In this document: positions 1 to 7,322 of the stretch, piece after piece
How the letters are laid out: each line of letters opens with the position of its first letter
Position numbering within the stretch: position 1 is the stretch's first letter
NCBI GenBank assembly: GCA_943328975.2
Contig: CALQCC020000009.1
Span: forward strand, 1-64,000
DNA length: 64,000 nucleotides
Source: Bordetella parapertussis
GTDB lineage: Bacteria; Acidobacteriota; Terriglobia; Bryobacterales; Bryobacteraceae
Direction: 5' to 3'
Notes under the pieces: generated by a model
Seen by the model: only the letters and a program-made list of their open reading frames with translations
The model's database searches: none
What the model was told of the DNA's origin: nothing
Translations under genes and position numbers: made by a program

Positions 1-149
1 CTGCATGGCTGATGCAATACAACCAGGAGAGGCCGCACAGCAGTCTCGATTACCGCACGCCCAACGAGTTCGTGCAGCAGTGGCGTGCGGCCCAGGCACC
101 GATCATGCAAACTTAGGTGTGATGGTGGGCGGAATATGGGGGCAGGTCA
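1..149 (+). mobile_element. Right end of an IS3-family insertion sequence (partial)
   Basis: The window opens inside the last codons of an IS3-type transposase, and the element appears to end about 33 bases after its stop codon. The bases 137-149 read TGGGGGCAGGTCA, whose reverse complement TGACCTGCCCCCA resembles the TGA-starting terminal inverted repeats of the IS3 family (IS51/IS407-like groups). The left end lies outside the window, so neither the full inverted repeat nor the target duplication can be checked. The boundary at 149 is inferred. Confidence 0.55.
3..116 (+). CDS. IS3-family transposase (OrfB/integrase core), C-terminal fragment
   Basis: Reading frame 3 encodes 37 residues and a TAG stop, entering from outside the window. 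The segment contains YNQERPHSSLDYRTPNEF, the signature that closes the DDE integrase core (rve) of IS3-family OrfB proteins just after the catalytic glutamate. The protein would cut and join the ends of its own element. Only the tail is visible, so whether the copy is intact cannot be judged. The frame differs from the ATG-started frame at position 5, which is a shadow. Confidence 0.75.
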   Translation, partial: AWLMQYNQERPHSSLDYRTPNEFVQQWRAAQAPIMQT

Positions 150-187
150 GTTTCATGATAGCTCGTTTCATTTCGTTTCCTCTCGAC

Positions 188-370
188 TCACTTCTTCCAG
201 ATGGCGTCTTTGAGATAGGCCTTACTGATGAGCCCTAGAATCCCAAAGAGACTGACGCCGATCCCTACTAGCGTCATGATCATTCGCGTGGTCACATCTG
301 ACGCCACACCGAGGCTCATAAAACTGATAACGAACCCCAATACTGCTACTGCCAAGCCGACTAATACCAT
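188..370 (-). CDS. Small two-helix membrane protein, function unknown
   Basis: A 60-residue protein made almost entirely of two hydrophobic helices (about residues 2-22 and 29-48) joined by a short polar turn (SDVTTR), ending in the basic tail AYLKDAIWKK. It would sit in the inner membrane. A good ribosome binding site (AAAGGAG, nine bases before the ATG) supports the start and its reality despite the short length. It is co-directional with the hypothetical gene beginning at 833, 31 bases away, so the two may be co-transcribed. No family was recognised. Confidence 0.6.
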   Translation of the reverse strand: MVLVGLAVAVLGFVISFMSLGVASDVTTRMIMTLVGIGVSLFGILGLISKAYLKDAIWKK

Positions 371-401
371 CTGGTAATGCTCCTTTCGCTCTCGCGTGTA
401 A

Positions 402-833
402 CTATGCCCGGACTAATTCGCTGGGCGCCGGTTCCGTGGGCTGCCCGAATAGAACTCTCTGATAAAGCCGTTCCCGTATTTCGTCGGGATGTTCGTACTG
501 GCGCGCGTGCCGTTGCGCACATTGTTGCGATGCCGCATGCAGCAGCCGCTTCAAGCGTTCCGCCAGGTCCGCCTCTGCATCGGAGGCGTAGGTCTTGCCA
601 AACCAACCCACGGGAAGCGGAGCATAGAGTGAATACTCTTCTACGCCACAGCGGAGGCACAACCCGATTCGAGTGGCCGGTCGCGCGTGGATTTCCGTCA
701 GTGAGATCTCGACATCGCCAACCTGGGTTGCAAATCCAACCGCCTCAGCGGGGAGTTCGCGCCAGACGATGCTGGGCGACTGTGCCAGGGTTCCTTCCAA
801 CAGAAACTGTAGGGTGTATGCGTCGGTGATCAT
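402..833 (-). CDS. Hypothetical protein, 143 aa
   Basis: A soluble 143-residue protein with no signal peptide or membrane segment. It has a CLRC pair near residues 59-62 that could bind metal, followed by an aromatic stretch (EEYSLYAPLPVGWFGKTY) and a charged, helix-rich C-terminus. The ATG start has only a weak purine stretch (GAGG) upstream. Overlapping frames on both strands are open here, but this one has the more protein-like composition. Function not recognised. Confidence 0.5.
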   Translation of the reverse strand: MITDAYTLQFLLEGTLAQSPSIVWRELPAEAVGFATQVGDVEISLTEIHARPATRIGLCLRCGVEEYSLYAPLPVGWFGKTYASDAEADLAERLKRLLHAASQQCAQRHARQYEHPDEIRERLYQRVLFGQPTEPAPSELVRA

Positions 834-986
834 CGGAGCCTCGGCTGCAATGCGCAGCCAACTCTATCGCGATCGCGAGACGGGGCGGTTCAGGGGAATG
901 GAACGGAGATGCCCTGAGGATTCTATACTACCGGCGGGGCTGAAACGAGTCCAATAGAAAGATTGAATGGCCTGGAAACGTTTTGG

Positions 987-1017
987 TGATATTCAGCCCA
1001 AAAGCCCCGGAATATCA
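987..1017 (-). repeat. 8-bp inverted repeat just downstream of the dGTPase-like gene
   Basis: TGATATTC (987-994) and GAATATCA (1010-1017) form a perfect 8-bp inverted repeat with a 15-base spacer, directly after the stop codon at 1019. On the transcript of the leftward gene it can fold as a hairpin, but no U-run follows, so it is not a classical intrinsic terminator. It might protect the 3' end. Confidence 0.3.
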
Positions 1018-1018
1018 A

Positions 1019-2161
1019 TTACTTCAGCGTTAGTTGGTCGCAGGTCTTGAGAAAGAAACCATCGGTCATACCGGCAATGTAGTCGCACACCTGGCGGTGC
1101 AGCGGCTCGTTGGCGGCTTGTTCACGATAGTCCTCCGGCATGCGCTCAGGATGCGCTAGAAGCAAGTCGAAGAGTGCTTCCATGCGGCCCACCGAGATTC
1201 GCGATGCGGAACGCACCGGTTCGGATTCGTAGACTTGCGCTCGCAGATACGTCTTGAGTTGGCGGCTGCATTGAGCGGCTTCCTCAGTAAACCGTGCTAC
1301 ACGTGCTGGAGCCATACGAACGGCTTCGAAGTCCGCAAGTCCCTCAACCGCCGCTATCGTCCCTTGCATCAACCCGCCCACCATGACGTTGATCAAGCCG
1401 CGAACGATTTCGTGCATCTGGACCCGTTCAGAAGCTCCCGGGAACATGGATTCCGCAATATCCCACAGCTCCGCGAATTTACCAACCGCGCGTTGGGCGT
1501 CCTCAATCCGCAGCATGCCGGCGGTGTAGGCATCGTCCAGGTCCGCTGCGTTGTAGGCGATCTCGTCGCACAGGTCGATGAGCTGCGCCTCAATCGGCGG
1601 CTTCAGTGCTGGCAGGTATTCTTCCAGCAGAGGCGTTTGCCCGGGGACCAGATCGCGGGAATGCTTCACGATCCCTTCGCGAACTTCAAAGGTAAGATTT
1701 AGCCCCGGAAACCGCGCATACGGATTCTCGAAACTTTCGACGATGCGCAGGGCCTGGAGGTTGTGCTCGAAGCTCTCTCCGAAGCGTCGCATCAAACGAT
1801 TCAGTTCGACTTCGCCGGAGTGAGCGAAGGGGGGATGCCCGATATCATGCGCCAGGGCCAGAGCTTCCGTGAAGTCACCGTTCAACCCTAGCGCGGCGGA
1901 AACGGTGCGGGCAATTTGCGAAACCTCAATCGTATGCGTGAGTCGATTCCGGAAGTGATCGGAAACGGTGGACGCGAATACCTGGGTCTTATCTTCCAGC
2001 CGTCGAAACGCCCGTGCATGGACGATGCGATCGCGATCCCGCTGAAAGTCACTACGGTAGGGATGAGGGAATTCCGGATAGCGCCGCCCACGCGCCTGCT
2101 CCTCAGGGAACCGCAATCGTCCCAAGGGCCGGCTCAACGGAGGCTCGTGTGCGGCACCCAA
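1019..2161 (-). CDS. dgt: dGTP triphosphohydrolase-like protein (HD superfamily)
   Basis: A 380-residue member of the dGTPase family, which cleaves dNTPs to the nucleoside and tripolyphosphate and so influences the dNTP pool. Metal-binding HD-domain residues are visible: H76 in RNRLTH, then H105-D106 in LAHDIGHPPFAHSGE, and a later aspartate in LIDLCDEIAYNAADL. The N-terminal ARAFRRLEDKTQVF stretch is also typical. Members of the 'dGTPase-like' subgroup can act on other dNTPs, so substrate is uncertain. The start is a TTG twelve bases after the upstream gene's stop, with a weak ribosome site. It lies at the end of the leftward flagellar run but is unlikely to be a flagellar protein. Confidence 0.9.
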   Translation of the reverse strand: MGAAHEPPLSRPLGRLRFPEEQARGRRYPEFPHPYRSDFQRDRDRIVHARAFRRLEDKTQVFASTVSDHFRNRLTHTIEVSQIARTVSAALGLNGDFTEALALAHDIGHPPFAHSGEVELNRLMRRFGESFEHNLQALRIVESFENPYARFPGLNLTFEVREGIVKHSRDLVPGQTPLLEEYLPALKPPIEAQLIDLCDEIAYNAADLDDAYTAGMLRIEDAQRAVGKFAELWDIAESMFPGASERVQMHEIVRGLINVMVGGLMQGTIAAVEGLADFEAVRMAPARVARFTEEAAQCSRQLKTYLRAQVYESEPVRSASRISVGRMEALFDLLLAHPERMPEDYREQAANEPLHRQVCDYIAGMTDGFFLKTCDQLTLK

Positions 2162-2173
2162 TTCAACAGCCGC

Positions 2174-2884
2174 TCAATTTGCTTTGGGTGGCAACTGTGC
2201 CATCAATTCGACTGCGAGCGTACTCACCGTGGTGCTACCTTCACGCAGCTTTTCCAATAGCTTACGGGCATCCTCCGGATTACTCTGGATCTCTAGACGA
2301 GCCAAGGTCAGCGACGCTTGGTCGGCAGAGACGAAAGCGGTCGGGCTATTGATCAAGCCTTCGAGCAGCTTCTTTCCTTCATCGGCCTTGCCTTGGCCCC
2401 ACAGGACCTGCGCGAGTGCCAGTTTTGCGGAGGACTCGAACTCGGAAGGAGCATTGTCGGCAACTTGCCGGTACAGTGCCACAGCCTTATCCGTCTCGCC
2501 ACGGTCCAACGCCTGCGACGCCAAGTACATACGCGCAATCGAACCTTCGGTGGTGCCGGGGTATTGGTCGGCGAGCTTGGTGAACGCGGCGGTCACCGCC
2601 TTGTCCTGTTCTTCCTTGGTTGCAAAACTCAGCGCGGGCGGGGTGGCCGGAGCTCCTACCGAGGCCACCAACGGGCGGCGGGCCTCCCGCAGTGCTTCTT
2701 GCCGGGCCGCGGCCTGACGGGTGCTGTAGATCCAGTAACCACCGCCGACCAGCAGCAAGCCCACAGCCACCATCGCATAGCGGGCAACTTGGCTCTTGTG
2801 CGCGCCAACATAGTGCTCTACGCCAAGCTCTGCAGCGACAAGCGGATCATTCTTAAGGTCTTTACGGGGTATATGGGAAGACAT
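2174..2884 (-). CDS. YfgM-like tetratricopeptide membrane protein
   Basis: A 236-residue protein with a cytoplasmic N-terminus, one membrane helix (about residues 36-54, VAVGLLLVGGGYWIY) and a periplasmic C-terminal part of TPR-like helices (about 80-230, with patterns such as YPGTTEGSIARMYLASQALDRG). This layout resembles YfgM/TPR_21 proteins that work with periplasmic chaperones and the Sec translocon. The upstream frame is open to 2953, but the ATG at 2884 has GGAG six bases before it and avoids overlap with flgJ. A TACAAT box sits about 20 bases further upstream. Specific function is inferred from fold only. Confidence 0.7.
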   Translation of the reverse strand: MSSHIPRKDLKNDPLVAAELGVEHYVGAHKSQVARYAMVAVGLLLVGGGYWIYSTRQAAARQEALREARRPLVASVGAPATPPALSFATKEEQDKAVTAAFTKLADQYPGTTEGSIARMYLASQALDRGETDKAVALYRQVADNAPSEFESSAKLALAQVLWGQGKADEGKKLLEGLINSPTAFVSADQASLTLARLEIQSNPEDARKLLEKLREGSTTVSTLAVELMAQLPPKAN

Positions 2885-2924
2885 GGGACTCCAAACGGAC
2901 TTTATCAATTGTAGCCCAAGTCCA

Positions 2925-3191
2925 TCAGGGTTTCCGGTCCAGCCCCGAAGCAATCAGTTTGGCCAAGCCCAAACCTCCGTTTTTAGAGAGGACTTGAGCG
3001 AATTGTTGAGCAGCCATATCCCACATCGTATCTGCGGTTGGATCCGGGGATTCTTCCGAGGCGTGGGCGTCTTTGAGCATCTGCCCCAGCAGCAAAGCCT
3101 CGAATTGCTGGGCTGCTTCGGCCGCATTCTTGGGTTTGGCGACCCCCTCTCCGGCGACAGGGGTAGCCGCTGAAAGTGGAGCAAGGTCCAT
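2925..3191 (-). CDS. flgJ: Flagellar rod-binding protein FlgJ (N-domain only)
   Basis: An 88-residue protein matching the rod-binding domain of FlgJ (AAQQFEALLLGQMLKDAHAS, then MWDMAAQQFAQVLSKNGGLGLA), which helps assemble the rod in the periplasm. The peptidoglycan hydrolase half of proteobacterial FlgJ is absent, so another enzyme must open the wall. The ATG overlaps the flgI stop by one base (TGATG), implying translational coupling. A TTG one codon earlier is also possible. Confidence 0.85.
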   Translation of the reverse strand: MDLAPLSAATPVAGEGVAKPKNAAEAAQQFEALLLGQMLKDAHASEESPDPTADTMWDMAAQQFAQVLSKNGGLGLAKLIASGLDRKP

Positions 3192-4282
3192 CAAATCACC
3201 TCAATGTCGGCGGATAGAGCCCCGGCAGCGCGCATGTTCTGGAGCACCGCGATAATGTCACGCGACGTAGAGCCAATGGCTTGCAGCGCGCGGACCAGGT
3301 CCTCCACGGTTGCCCCTTGTCCTAAGACGATGTTCTGCGCCTTGGCTTCCTTCGCGTCCACTTTAGTCTTGGGTACGGTCGTGGTTTCGCCCTGCGCTAG
3401 CGCGTTGGGCTGAGAGACCTCGAACGTGGTTTGGACTTCCACACTCAGCGCGCCATGCAAGATGGCCACGGGCGAGATGCGTACTTCCTTGCCCAATACG
3501 ATGGTGCCGGTGCGTTCGTTGATCACGACCTTCTGCATGCGATCGGCCTCGACGGTGAGGTTCTCCATCTCCGCTACAAACTCCACAGACCGGTTGGTGA
3601 ACGCCGTCGGCATGGTCACGAGAATCGCTCCCGAGCTTTCGGCGTGGGCAGTCGGGGTTGCCGCGTTGGGAAAGTGTTGATTCAATGCTTCGGCGATACG
3701 CGCCGCCGTGCTGAAATCTGCTTGCCTCAACTGGAGCCGGAACTTGTCGGTAGGCGCAACGGTCGGAGGACTGCGCTCTATAATGGCTCCGCTGGGAATC
3801 CGCCCCACAGTGGGATGATTCAGCGTTTGGGCATTTCCTCCACCGCCGGCCACGAATCCTCCGGTCAAGAGTGCGCCCTGCGCAGCGGCGTAGACTTCGC
3901 CGTCGGGACCTTGCAGGGAGGTCAGCAACAACAGGCCGCCTTGCAGGTTCGTCGAATCGCCAATCGCCGCTGCCGTGACATCGATCCGCGTTCCGGTCTG
4001 CGCAAACGGGGGTAGCGTGGCGGTCACCATCACCGCCGCCATGTTGCGGACCAGGATCGCAGTCGGATTGACGGTTACACCCATGCGCCGCAAGATATTG
4101 GTCAGAGCTTGCGCCGAAAAGACCGTCTGCCGCTTGTCGCCTGTCCCGTTGAGCCCCACCACCAGGCCGTAGCCCATCAATTGGTTGTCCCGAACGCCTT
4201 CCAGCGAGGCGAGTTCCTTCAAACGCGTCGCCGCGGGCGCGGCCATCGCGGTCATCAATAGCAACCCAAGCAGTTTTCTCAT
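3191..4282 (-). CDS. flgI: Flagellar P-ring protein FlgI
   Basis: A 363-residue P-ring subunit, which forms the periplasmic bushing around the rod in the peptidoglycan layer. A Sec signal peptide (MRKLLGLLLMTAMAAPAA) is followed by the FlgI core: ASLEGVRDNQLMGYGLVVGLNGTGD, then NILRRMGV and NMAAVMVTATLPPF. The C-terminus (TTTVPKTKVDAKEAKAQNIVLG…TVEDLVRALQAIG) is also typical. The ATG at 4282 gives the best signal peptide; a TTG at 4291 overlapping the flgH stop is the alternative. It lies between flgH and flgJ in a tightly packed run. Confidence 0.95.
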   Translation of the reverse strand: MRKLLGLLLMTAMAAPAATRLKELASLEGVRDNQLMGYGLVVGLNGTGDKRQTVFSAQALTNILRRMGVTVNPTAILVRNMAAVMVTATLPPFAQTGTRIDVTAAAIGDSTNLQGGLLLLTSLQGPDGEVYAAAQGALLTGGFVAGGGGNAQTLNHPTVGRIPSGAIIERSPPTVAPTDKFRLQLRQADFSTAARIAEALNQHFPNAATPTAHAESSGAILVTMPTAFTNRSVEFVAEMENLTVEADRMQKVVINERTGTIVLGKEVRISPVAILHGALSVEVQTTFEVSQPNALAQGETTTVPKTKVDAKEAKAQNIVLGQGATVEDLVRALQAIGSTSRDIIAVLQNMRAAGALSADIEVI

Positions 4283-4287
4283 AGTCC

Positions 4288-4884
4288 TCAAAATGGCAGC
4301 AGCCCCAACAAGATTCGGTAGAGGACAAAGGGTCTCTTGATTGCGTCATTAACCACGCCTTTGCCGTTTACTTCCAGCGTGAGATCCGAGATCTGGTCCG
4401 AACGCACGATGTTTCCAGGGGTCACATCAACGGGGCGAATCAGCCCCCGCACCACAATCGTCTGGCGCTCGGAGTTCACCACTGTCTGCTTGGTTCCTTC
4501 GAGGACAAGGAGCCCGTTGAGCGTAGTTGCGACCACGCGAGCCGAGATCGTAGTCGTCAACGTCATGGCGCGAGTCGTCTCGCCCTGTCCTTGCAGCTTG
4601 CGCTCATTCGAGAAGTCGAGCAGGCTCCCGAGCGGATTCCCCGCAGCCAGCGTTCCTGCCAGCGATGAAATCTGCGCATTCCCGGTCGACTGCCGTGAGG
4701 TGTTGGTACCGCCCGTCGCCGTCGCCGATGCTTGGTCGGAGACAACAATGGTGACGATGTCACCCGGCGCGTTCGCTCGAACGTCCCGAGCTGCGTTCGA
4801 AAGCGCTCCCGAGGCCGTGAACAAGGAGCCTGGGGACTGCGCCCACATGGCCGCAGGCAACAACAACGCTAGAGTAATCTTCAT
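4288..4884 (-). CDS. flgH: Flagellar L-ring protein FlgH, lacking the lipoprotein cysteine
   Basis: A 198-residue L-ring subunit for the outer-membrane ring of the basal body. The core shows the FlgH pattern (NAPGDIVTIVVSDQASA, then RLxG-like LQGQGETTRA, VNSERQTIVVRGLIRPVDV and NIVRSDQISDLTLEVNGKG). FlgH is usually a lipoprotein, but here the signal peptide (MKITLALLLPAAMWAQ) has no lipobox and the whole protein contains no cysteine. The ring must then be held in the outer membrane without a lipid anchor. Start ATG overlaps the flgA stop (ATGA). Confidence 0.93.
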   Translation of the reverse strand: MKITLALLLPAAMWAQSPGSLFTASGALSNAARDVRANAPGDIVTIVVSDQASATATGGTNTSRQSTGNAQISSLAGTLAAGNPLGSLLDFSNERKLQGQGETTRAMTLTTTISARVVATTLNGLLVLEGTKQTVVNSERQTIVVRGLIRPVDVTPGNIVRSDQISDLTLEVNGKGVVNDAIKRPFVLYRILLGLLPF

Positions 4885-5582
4885 TTCCGGATCCCCACTT
4901 TTCCTCGATCTTCAACCACGGCGCGAAAGCGCTGGCCGTTGGCCGGATTACGCACAGTGACTGGCTCCCCGACGTGTCCCGAGCTTTCCGCAGCCGCCTC
5001 AAACGCGAGAAGGACTCCTCCGCTGCGGACTTCCACGCGCACCGTATCTCCGGGTTTAATTTCCGGCTCCGAAACTGAGTGGGGCGGGACGGTGCGGCCC
5101 GTCACTTGAACGCGCGCCCAAATTGGAACACTGCGGTTCTCTCCGTACAGCCACCGACCCCGCCAAAGGCCAGAGGGGGAGAGTCCGTCCGCCCGGAACT
5201 CGGGCTTTCCGACGGGCAGGGCATTGCGACTGAAGTCGAGGATCTCTATGTCCGGCACACCGTTAGCCGAGCTCAAGACGTCGTGCAAGATCTCGGAGCT
5301 CAAACGGACGGAGGCTCGCTCGAAACAAGCCTCCCGTGACGTTCCCGTCTCCAAAACCACCGCCCGCTCTTTCGCTATCCGTTCCAATTCAAAATACTGA
5401 AACGTCCGCCGCGTGCCCGCCGCAGGGGCCGGTCCCAAGTCTGCCCGTGGATCGATACCAGCGAAGGCTGAGTGCTCCACCGCCAGGTCCTTCCCGAAGA
5501 TGCGATCGCCCTCGACCGGCGTACAAGCGTGCGACAACGTGGCAAACCCCAAGAGCCCGGAAATGATTGTTCCCAGTTTCAT
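4881..5582 (-). CDS. flgA: P-ring assembly chaperone FlgA
   Basis: A 233-residue periplasmic chaperone needed for FlgI polymerisation around the rod. A signal peptide ends near residue 19 and the mature protein begins CTPVEGDRIFGKDLA, as in the family. An SAF-like part and the C-terminal FlgA β-domain (RTVPPHSVSEPEIKPGDTVRVEVRSGG, then VTVRNPANGQRFRAVVEDRG) follow. ATG overlaps the flgG stop by four bases, so flgG-flgA-flgH are coupled. Confidence 0.9.
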   Translation of the reverse strand: MKLGTIISGLLGFATLSHACTPVEGDRIFGKDLAVEHSAFAGIDPRADLGPAPAAGTRRTFQYFELERIAKERAVVLETGTSREACFERASVRLSSEILHDVLSSANGVPDIEILDFSRNALPVGKPEFRADGLSPSGLWRGRWLYGENRSVPIWARVQVTGRTVPPHSVSEPEIKPGDTVRVEVRSGGVLLAFEAAAESSGHVGEPVTVRNPANGQRFRAVVEDRGKVGIRK

Positions 5583-6370
5583 CGCGTGATGTTATTCACT
5601 TGGGCATACATTTCATCCGCGGCCTTCACGACCTTGGTATTGGCCTCGTAGGCGCGTTGGCTGGTGATCATATTGATGAATTCCTCCACCACGCTGACGT
5701 TGGATGCCTCGACGTAACCCTGCTGCAGGGTTCCCAAACCCTCCTGGCCCCCCGGATTTCCCACCGTCGGATCGCCGCTGGCATCTGTGGGCAAGAACAA
5801 TCCTCCACCGACGCTATTCAATCCACCGGGATTCGTGAAATTCGCCAACTGAATCTGGCCCGCCACCTGCGCCGCAGTCTGCCCCGGCTGCGTGTAACTG
5901 ACTGTGCCATCAGCTGCGATCGTGACCGTCTGTGCCTGCTGCGGGATCGTGATTTGCGGCTCCACTGGATCGCCCGCCGCCGTGACCATGTTGCCGTCGC
6001 GGTCCATTTGGAAAGCACCCGCGCGGGTGTAGGCAACCTCTCCGCTCGCCTTGCGGATCTGGAAGAAACCCTTGCCCTGAATCACGACGTCCAATTGATT
6101 GCCGGTCTGTTGGAAGTTGCCTTGCGTGAAGATGATGCTGTTCCCCGAGGGCCGGGCACCTAAGCCCAATTGCAGTCCGCTCGGCACAGTCGTCTGCGAT
6201 CCGGCCGCCGCGCCCGGCTGTAGGAAGCTCTGATAGAGCAGGTCCTGAAACTGCGTCCGGCGCGACTTGAAGCCCGCGGTGTTCGCGTTGGCCAAGTTGT
6301 TCGCGATGTTGTCGATGCTCATTTGCTGCGCGTTCAACCCGCTGGCAGCGCTGTATAAGGCTCGAATCAT
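5579..6370 (-). CDS. flgG: Flagellar distal rod protein FlgG
   Basis: A 263-residue distal rod subunit, the drive shaft passing through the P and L rings. The N-terminus (SAASGLNAQQMSIDNIANNLANANTAGFKS) carries the rod/hook ANxxNxxT signature. The C-terminus (GYVEASNVSVVEEFINMITSQRAYEANTKVV) is the matching flagellar C-terminal domain. Length fits the FlgG family (about 260). The middle has TQGNFQQTGNQLDVVIQGKGFF, also characteristic. Nine bases separate it from flgF upstream. Confidence 0.96.
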   Translation of the reverse strand: MIRALYSAASGLNAQQMSIDNIANNLANANTAGFKSRRTQFQDLLYQSFLQPGAAAGSQTTVPSGLQLGLGARPSGNSIIFTQGNFQQTGNQLDVVIQGKGFFQIRKASGEVAYTRAGAFQMDRDGNMVTAAGDPVEPQITIPQQAQTVTIAADGTVSYTQPGQTAAQVAGQIQLANFTNPGGLNSVGGGLFLPTDASGDPTVGNPGGQEGLGTLQQGYVEASNVSVVEEFINMITSQRAYEANTKVVKAADEMYAQVNNITR

Positions 6371-6379
6371 ATTGGTCTC

Positions 6380-7090
6380 CTAACTTGTACGAGCAACTTC
6401 GTCGATCGCCCGCTTGTTCATCTCCGCACCCACCGACATAGCGCGCTGCAGCATTTCAAACTGCCGCATGACACTGACGAGGCGAACGGCTGCGTCGGTC
6501 ACTGGGACGTTGGACTGCTCGACTGCTCCCTGCCGAACGATGGCCTCGGGCACGGCACCCGCTGGTTTTGCCGGATCCAACTGGGCGAAGTAACTCGCCC
6601 CCAGCTTGCCCAATGCCTCCGTCGCGTTGCCGAATCCAGAGATCTCAATCTGGCCGAGCTCTTGTCCATTCTGCTTCACGACCCCGGTTCGATCGATCTC
6701 AATAGGCCGGAGCGGATCCACCGGAATCGGCTGCCCGTTGTTGCGCGTGTTCCGCAACGTGTAACCTTCCACTGTTGCAAGTTGATTGGACCCGGATACT
6801 TGAAAACTCCCGTTGCGGGAATAGACCACACCAGCAGGAGAGTTCAGTGCGAAGAAGCCTTTGCCGTCCAACGCAAGGTCTAGTGGATTGCCCGTAGGCT
6901 GCACGCTACCCTGACTGAAATCGGTCCAACGCTTTTCGATGAGCGGCAGCTCCTGCTTGAATACGCTGTAAAACTCACGGTCCGCCTTAAAGCCGTTGGT
7001 ACCGCTGTTGGCCATGTTGTTGGCTAACATGTCGAGCGATTCCATGCGAGCTTTCATACCGCTTGCCGCCGTGATTAATAGAGGGTCCAT
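6380..7090 (-). CDS. flgF: Flagellar proximal rod protein FlgF
   Basis: A 236-residue rod subunit and the first gene of the leftward flagellar run. It has the N-terminal rod motif (SLDMLANNMANSGTNGFKADR), a central GKGFFALNSPAGVVYSRNGSF segment, and a C-terminal VRLVSVMRQFEMLQRAMSVG. FlgF and FlgG are paralogues; the shorter length and first position before flgG support FlgF. Transcription must start in the 232-base gap shared with the divergent fliK. Confidence 0.92.
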   Translation of the reverse strand: MDPLLITAASGMKARMESLDMLANNMANSGTNGFKADREFYSVFKQELPLIEKRWTDFSQGSVQPTGNPLDLALDGKGFFALNSPAGVVYSRNGSFQVSGSNQLATVEGYTLRNTRNNGQPIPVDPLRPIEIDRTGVVKQNGQELGQIEISGFGNATEALGKLGASYFAQLDPAKPAGAVPEAIVRQGAVEQSNVPVTDAAVRLVSVMRQFEMLQRAMSVGAEMNKRAIDEVARTS

Positions 7091-7322
7091 GCGCGATTCA
7101 ACTTCCTGCGAGCTTCATTGCAATTGATGCGCCGTTCGCAAAGGCCAGTAAAAAGCGTTTTCTGGTGTCCCGCTTCGGGATCGTGCGGCGAATTTGTGCC
7201 GTTTCGGATTCCATTTGCGGCAAGGGATTGGCGCTTCCACTTGTTCATGCGGAGAGAAGCCCAACAAATGCAGGGAAAACCGACCATTCCACTTTGGTCC
7301 CCCACCTGCATCTATCCTCGCC
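7091..7322. other. Divergent intergenic region between flgF and fliK
   Basis: This 232-base gap must hold promoters for the leftward (flgF) and rightward (fliK) flagellar runs. I looked for σ28 (TAAA-N15-GCCGATAA) and σ54 (GG-N10-GC) elements on both strands and found only near misses, such as CGGCACAAATTCGC on the minus strand, which is one base short in spacing. A 5-bp hairpin (TCCCG-CTT-CGGGA) lies near 7168-7180. The fliK frame is open back to 7194 without a convincing ribosome site. Confidence 0.4.

Noticed and set aside
5-238. Rightward ATG frame of 77 codons at the left edge
   Set aside because: The neighbouring frame carries the IS3 transposase signature and a stop at 116; this one crosses the IS end with no homology.
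377-829. Rightward 150-codon frame opposite the 402-833 gene
   Set aside because: Overlaps the better-supported minus-strand frame and has an Arg/Pro-rich shadow composition. The choice is not certain.
3363-4349. A 328-codon open frame overlapping flgI on the same strand
   Set aside because: flgI in the adjacent frame has clear homology and a signal peptide; this frame is repetitive in Arg/Asp/Gly and looks like a shadow of a GC-rich gene.
7091-7322. Possible σ54 or σ28 promoters for the flagellar runs
   Set aside because: Only near matches were found; spacing was wrong by one base or the GC element was missing, so no promoter is claimed.
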